Below, one piece after another: positions 58,354 through 64,000 of a DNA stretch of 64,000 nt. The notes beneath the pieces are model-generated. The model was not told where the DNA came from and did not search any database. It saw only the letters and a program-made list of their open reading frames with translations. This DNA comes from Moringa oleifera (Eukaryota; Streptophyta; Magnoliopsida; Brassicales; Moringaceae), in assembly GCA_021397835.1 (NCBI GenBank), contig JAJFZO010000658.1, positions 441,501 through 505,500 of the forward strand. Reading direction: 5' to 3'. The stretch's first letter is position 1, and each line of letters begins with the position of its first letter. The position numbers and the translations under genes were made by a program.

Positions 58354-61300
58354 ATGGCTGCTGTTCTTAGGTCCAAAACATCTAGAGAAACAGCCTCTCT
58401 CACGGTCTATCAGTTTAGGTACTTCATTTCCAACCATATCCATGCTGGTCGGATAGCAAGCTCCAGCAATATGCAGCGTTACAAATGGGACGATCATTCC
58501 AACAACACACCCTATCACTTCACCTCATTCAAGCCCGTTTTTCTTCGGGGCGAGTTTGTCGAGAAGAGTACTCAGTTTCTTGGTAACCGGAGGAATTCCC
58601 GGAATTCGAGCAAGGATTTCAATAAGATTTGGAGTGAGAAACTAAGTAGTGCATGTAGCGTTTTGAGCTCTTATGGGGAACCACCTGAGGTGTGGCAGCC
58701 TCCAGATGATGGAATTGCGGTTCGGGTTGCCGGGTCAAACATTAATTTAGGTCGCGGGGGAGGCGGTGGTGGTGCTAGCCCCGGGTCGGGAGGTGGGTCT
58801 GGGACGAATTCGAAGGATGGATGTTGGGGTGGATCCAATTTAGGGCATAATTTTCCGACTCCTAAGGAGATCTGTAAGGGATTGGACAAGTTTGTTATTG
58901 GACAGGAGAGAGCAAAGAAGGTTGTTTTAATGATCTTCCATTGATGCATTGTTGGACTAAGTTTTGATTCCATTTAATGCATTTGGAAAAAGTACCATGG
59001 TTTTTGTTCTAGAAAAGCAAGAAAAGATACTTACAAAAGCAAATGAACTGATCAGTTTTGAATTTAAAACCTTTCTGTTCTTTTCTGTCTTCTAGCATGA
59101 AGTTGTTTTGTTACAAAATATGAGTTATCTATAGACTCTTGTGAGGTTATTGGCAGTGTTCTTAATCTGTGTGTTGCTTGGTTGTCTCATTTGTTGCATG
59201 ATTAATTATTTTGGCTTTTCTGCCTATTTTATGATTGCGGAAAATCTTTGGTCTACTGGAACTTTGGTCACCGTTCTTTTGTATTTTCTTTGATAAGAAA
59301 GACTTTAAATTCACAAAAGTCATCAAAATGGTGGCGAAAAAGGGAAGATTAGATGCAAGACTACAATTTTGAAGCAGTACAGTTACACAAAAATTTAATG
59401 TAAATCAAAAGTTTGAAGTTAGGATATCTTCCTACATTTTCCTTAAATACTCTCTTGAATACAGGTTCTCTCTGTTGCGGTTTACAATCACTACAAGAGA
59501 ATCTATCATGAGGCATTACAGAAACGGTTAGCTCGGTACCTTGAATATATTCACATCTCCTTTCTGTATTCTTATTTTCTTTACTGCTATACATATATCT
59601 TGGGGAAGAAGAGATTTAGGGTACTCATCTAGTTGATGTTTGCAACAATTCCACATAGCTAACTCTAATACTAAGTCACTCTCTTTCAAATGATATGGAC
59701 TCAGCTTTCTGGTACTCTGGTTGTATGTCAAGTTTTCTTATAAATAAAAGATAAAAAATGTTCCATCAGATGGATGTTCGACTACAATGTTAAGAATAGT
59801 AACACAAAGTTTTTATTATGTGCATTTGCATGTGAGTGAAAGTGTATGCGAACTAATTGTATGTTTATTAGCTGCATGGTCGTGCAAATCACGATATTTT
59901 AATTACTTGTGTCTGCTGTGAGAGGTGACAGTTATTAACATGTTCATCATCACTTGGGGAGTTAGGCCTGCAGGAGGTTCAGGTGGCGAGATGGCAGATG
60001 AAATGGATGATGATATGGTGGAACTGGAGAAAAGTAACATTCTCTTGATGGGGCCAACAGGCTCAGGTAATCAAGTTTCTTCTTCTTCTATATATTCATG
60101 TTGCTTAAATGTTTTCAATCACCCCCAGGGGGACCTGTACATCTCCAGAGAGTTTCTCTGCAATTTGGAGATCCCTTTATTTCCTGCATGCCAGTGTCCC
60201 TTGCATCTTTGTGTTAATTGTAGATGCTTCTGGTAATATTCATCTAGGTTGGATTACTTGAGACTGTTATCTGTTCCTGCTTATTTTCCTTGTAGGCTTG
60301 AGATCTTCATTCTACACTTATTATTTTTTTGTTTCCCCTTTCAAGAATTGTACTATTACTACCGAGAAGCAATCTTTTAGAAATTTTTATTGTGTTAAGA
60401 GTCTTACTAACTTATTCTCATAGTTCTTTAACTTTTTTTCTTTTCAACATTTGAGCTGAGATTCAGACTCTCTTTATTCTGAACTTTTGGATTGTTATGT
60501 GAAAAATATCTGAGATTTTATCATGTTCATATTTTCCATCTGTATGTACATTGTGACATGAGCAAATTAACAGTATTTTTTATTTTATAACTTCTTATTG
60601 TCTCTCTGCTATTCTGTTTTGATGTTGTTTCAAGGACAGGGAAGACATTACTTGCAAAAACCTTAGCACGGTTTGTGAATGTTCCTTTTGTTATTGCAGA
60701 TGCAACCACATTGACTCAGGCAAGTTATTTACTCTTCATTCCTGTCAATTGAGGTCCTTCCCCCCACTCCTATTATTCAAGATATTATTGATTTTATTTT
60801 ATGAGTGGAGTGGTATAGCAAAAAGCACTTGTCCTGTTTGTTGAGAGAATGAATCACATTAGAAGTTAGCTCCCAAAAGCACGTTAAAATATAGTACTTT
60901 GTCTTCCAAGATACTTGGGCAACTAGTATACAATCATCCATGCCTGCTCCTCAGAAATGTCTAACAAATGCCCAAGGGGGTGATAGGTATATTTTTTCTA
61001 TTGCTAAATAACTGGAGGAAGGAAATACATGGGTCAGCTGGATTAAATGTTAGCCCTAGTAGTACGTTATAGAGTACATATGGGAAGCTAATATGCTATT
61101 ATCTCAGACTCCCTGGTGATGTGGGGCTGTGGTCAGAGTGCCCAAAAGATTTGTTTTTCTTGTGCTAAGTGCTTTGCAGGTGATGAATGCTTGAAATGTA
61201 ATAGCCCTTAGCACACCTTTTAAAGGAGTGCTTTAGCTGCTAGTGTGATTAGGCAAGGGAGAGCTCATGGGTTGGAATAGATGAGGAGTTGAGGTAGATT

Positions 61301-64000
61301 AAAAGTCAGTGGTGTATGATATGTCTAGAGATCCCAAAGTTATGCTTTTCATCCCATTTTATTTATCCATTCATCTCTTTGACTAGATTTACTCAGCAAA
61401 AAAGCAATTTCGGCAAGCCTGCTTCTCTTTTATGAGCATATTTGTTATGTTTTCTTAATTAAAAGTACAAAAGATGGATATACTTCATAAAAATATCTGT
61501 CCTCTTATGATGGAAACCAGCAAAGTTTGTGACAGACACTGAATTCGTTTTGGTTATGGCATGTTGTGTACAGGCAGGTTATGTAGGGGAAGACGTGGAG
61601 TCTATACTATACAAGCTACTCATGGTAAATTCTACCTTCCTATAACTATCATACCTTGGAAATTAATGGCATCTTTAAGTGATATGTGTGGAGGCTCTTG
61701 TGAACTGTGCATTCTACTTACATCATTTTGTTTTTTTCGACCTTTGTCTAATCTACTTCCCAAATATCCTAATTAAATTTTGTAAAACAAATGTGGAAGG
61801 TAAACTTGTTACTAGGTCGGGCGTTGTGTGGTAAACTGTACGGTAGCGTATTATGTTTGCTGCAATTATAAAATCTGAGCTCGTATGCTTGGAGAATAGG
61901 TTGAATATGCCCTTCTCTGCCTCTTGAGATTAATTACCCTTCTCTTTTTTCAATCTATGTTTCAGGTTGCTGACTACAATGTTGCAGCTGCACAGCAGGG
62001 CATTGTCTACATTGATGAAGTTGACAAGATTACAAAAAAGGTTATCATTAGTTATTTTGTGCTCTGAGAATTTTCTTCGCTTTTCTTTTCTCTATTCAGA
62101 ACTTCATTTTAACAACATATCTATGTCTTTCACTTTCAATTTGCAGGCCGAGAGCCTTAATATCAGTAGAGATGTCTCTGGAGAGGGTGTTCAACAGGCC
62201 TTACTTAAAATGCTGGAAGGAACAGTAAGTGCAACATATAAATTTGTCATTAGTAGTCCTATATAAGTCGCAACTCCTCTGCTAGGTTGTATAGAGATGG
62301 CCTCATGCCATTCAACAATGTTAGTACCCAACTATAGATCTTGGATAAATCAGAACAGAAAATCCAATACCTGATAGACAAATAAACCTACTATTTAATA
62401 ATTAGAAAGAAAGCATGTGTTATTTGGTTGATTTGATTATTCTTTTGTTATATTCTTCTTATCAAAAAGCAAAGAAAAATCATTGTCATATTCTTATCTA
62501 TGGGTTGTCTTTTCCTCCTCTATGTAGGTTGTCAATGTTCCTGAGAAGGGAGCTAGAAAGCATCCCAGAGGTGACAATATTCAGGTTTGTGATGCTCTTT
62601 TTTCTTGATTTATACTCAGAGTGCAAATATTTCAACATGGATGAAGAGATGCCTTTTACTGAAATCAGGGGCTTGCCACAGTTACAAGACATCATGTGCA
62701 ACTCTTGTTGGCTGGCTTCTGCAAGATTTCTTGTTGTTTGGGAATTTTGTCTTATATTCCTGGATTCTCTATCTGTTTGTTATTATTCATGGTTATGTTT
62801 TTTAAACAGATTGACACAAAGGATATACTCTTCATATGTGGGGGTGCTTTTATTGACATAGAGAAGACAATATCAGAAAGGTACCTATGAAGAAATTATC
62901 GTGTCTGCATCCCCATGTTATTTAGAATGTTTGATCTCATTTTTTCTACTGTCAACTGAAATTGTTTTAAAATCATTCCAGACGTCAAGATTCTTCTATT
63001 GGGTTTGGCGCCCCTGTACGTGCAAATATGAGGGCAGGTGGTGTTACTGATGCTGTTGTAGCATCATCTTTAATGGAGACTGTAAGTGCTCACCACCCTT
63101 CAACTAACAAGTAAACAGCTTGTAGCCTTAATTGTGCATTTTCTTGTTGAAGATTTTAGTTTTTTTTTTTCCCCTTCTTTTTTTAATGTGCTAGATAATG
63201 CCTTGCTATTAAAATATTGTATGAACTCTTGTTTTTTGGCAGGTTGAAAGTAGTGACCTCGTTTCATATGGCTTGATTCCTGAATTTGTTGGAAGATTTC
63301 CTGTACTTGTCAGTTTGTCTGCTCTAACTGAAAACCAACTCGTTCAGGTGATACTTTGCATTTACTATCTTGTTTCCTTAGTATTCTTTTCTGATGAACT
63401 TGATTCATTATCCTAACTTCTCTTTTCATCTCGTGCTGATTGATTCTTTAAGGGAATGGTGAATAGGATTCTATAATTATTTAATACATACTGCTCAGTT
63501 GCATTGTAATCTTATTTTATTGGTCTCTTCATGGATTACAATAAAAGCTTTTGCCCAATCTGGTGTAGAATTTTTTATGGCTTCTTCCTTTCTTTCCCAT
63601 TTCATGCTTGGTGGGCGACAAAGTAATGAATGTGATTGTATACCCCAGCAGAAACACAAATCTTTAGCTTTTTTTCCAAGTTTCTTTTTCCCTTTTTCTG
63701 GTTGAGCTGTACTCATGTTATTATGAACTGTCCACCTTCTGTAGGTCCTGACAGAGCCAAGAAATGCCCTAGGGAAGCAATATAAAAAGATGTTCCAAAT
63801 GAATGGCGTAAGTCTTTGTTCAGGCCCTACTTATTCCTTGTTGATTCCTAGGAATCGCACTAGCCATCATGTCCTTGCTAATAAGCTTGACTGTGAAACA
63901 TTATTTTTTGAAACCATATTGATTTCACTGTTTTTCTATGTTATCAGGTCAAGCTGCATATCACAGAAGATGCATTGAGATTAATTGCTAGAAAAGCCAT
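58354..64000 (+). CDS. CLPX: Mitochondrial ClpX AAA+ unfoldase, 3' part cut by window end
   Basis: Thirteen exons seen: 58354-58920, 59465-59526, 59966-60066, 60640-60719, 61574-61624, 61966-62040, 62147-62224, 62528-62584, 62810-62880, 62982-63081, 63243-63347, 63745-63807, 63948-64000+. The N-terminus is Arg/Ser-rich with few acidic residues, suiting a mitochondrial presequence, and a Gly-rich linker precedes the AAA+ domain. Visible parts: [20 protein letters not shown], Walker A GPTGSGKT (residues 239-246), pore loop GYVG (272-275), Walker B VYIDE (301-305), IGF loop for ClpP docking (387-389), and PEFVGRFP (427-434). ClpX unfolds substrates for the mitochondrial ClpP protease. No Cys4 zinc-binding domain is visible upstream. 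The exon 4/5 intron has a GC donor (CTCAG|GCAAGT). Start chosen at ATGG in good context; an upstream in-frame ATG at 58306 lies in the leader. Confidence 0.95.

Noticed and set aside
62415..62861. 148-codon plus-strand frame in CLPX
   Set aside because: Runs through two introns and is out of phase with the true exons 62528-62584 and 62810-62880.
1..64000. CRISPR arrays, phage, operons, intact transposons
   Set aside because: No regularly spaced identical repeats, no transposase or reverse-transcriptase coding, no long terminal inverted repeats; gene structure is plainly plant nuclear.

Overview
This window is nuclear DNA of a flowering plant, almost certainly a eudicot. Its genes are split by many AT-rich introns with GT-AG ends (and two GC-AG ends), their products are plant-specific families (RKD/RWP-RK, IQD, phytolongin, plastid starch synthase I, WRC-JmjC), and the spacers are AT-rich with simple repeats. 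No bacterial, viral, CRISPR or intact transposon feature was found. I assembled all gene models by hand from splice sites, reading phase and remembered family sequences. Each model keeps an open frame across all its joins unless stated otherwise.

Layout from left to right. 19-4527 (+): alpha/beta-hydrolase, 10 exons, first exon at the window edge. 5861-6961 (+): KEOPS subunit Pcc1. 7631-9630 (-): ABIL1, a SCAR/WAVE complex subunit. 12459-12905: a diverged tandem array of about 150-bp units. 13479-14419 (+): RKD4-type RWP-RK transcription factor. 14933-16005 (-): small 'VPFxWEEAPGxPRP' protein (DUF688-like). 17855-20608 (-): long coiled-coil protein. 23661-27675 (+): TAP46, the PP2A regulatory subunit. 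29561-30340 (-): phytolongin. 31557-37627 (-): soluble starch synthase I, 15 exons. 38469-41327 (-): IQD calmodulin-binding protein. 45513-45905 (+): probable mitochondrial ribosomal protein mL59. 46382-46453 (-): tRNA-Gln(CUG). 47176 to about 56.4 kb (+): very large WRC / AT-hook / RING-like / JmjC KDM3-type histone demethylase. 58354-64000 (+): mitochondrial ClpX, cut by the window end.

The genes do not form an operon or pathway; each has its own promoter. The left half (alpha/beta-hydrolase, Pcc1, RKD4, DUF688-like, coiled coil, TAP46, phytolongin) matches, from memory, the gene order of Arabidopsis At5g53050 back to At5g52990, with ABIL1 inserted. This supports the names RKD4 and TAP46. 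Housekeeping genes carry typical promoter signs: telo-boxes before Pcc1 and TAP46, and a paired site II (TGGGCY) element before the mL59 gene.

I found no convincing new multi-gene system. The points most worth checking are the 12.46-12.91 kb tandem array, the architecture and internal repeats of the KDM3 protein and its unresolved 3' end, a 54-bp in-frame duplication in starch synthase I, two GC-AG introns, and unexplained exon-like pieces at 57.2-58.05 kb.
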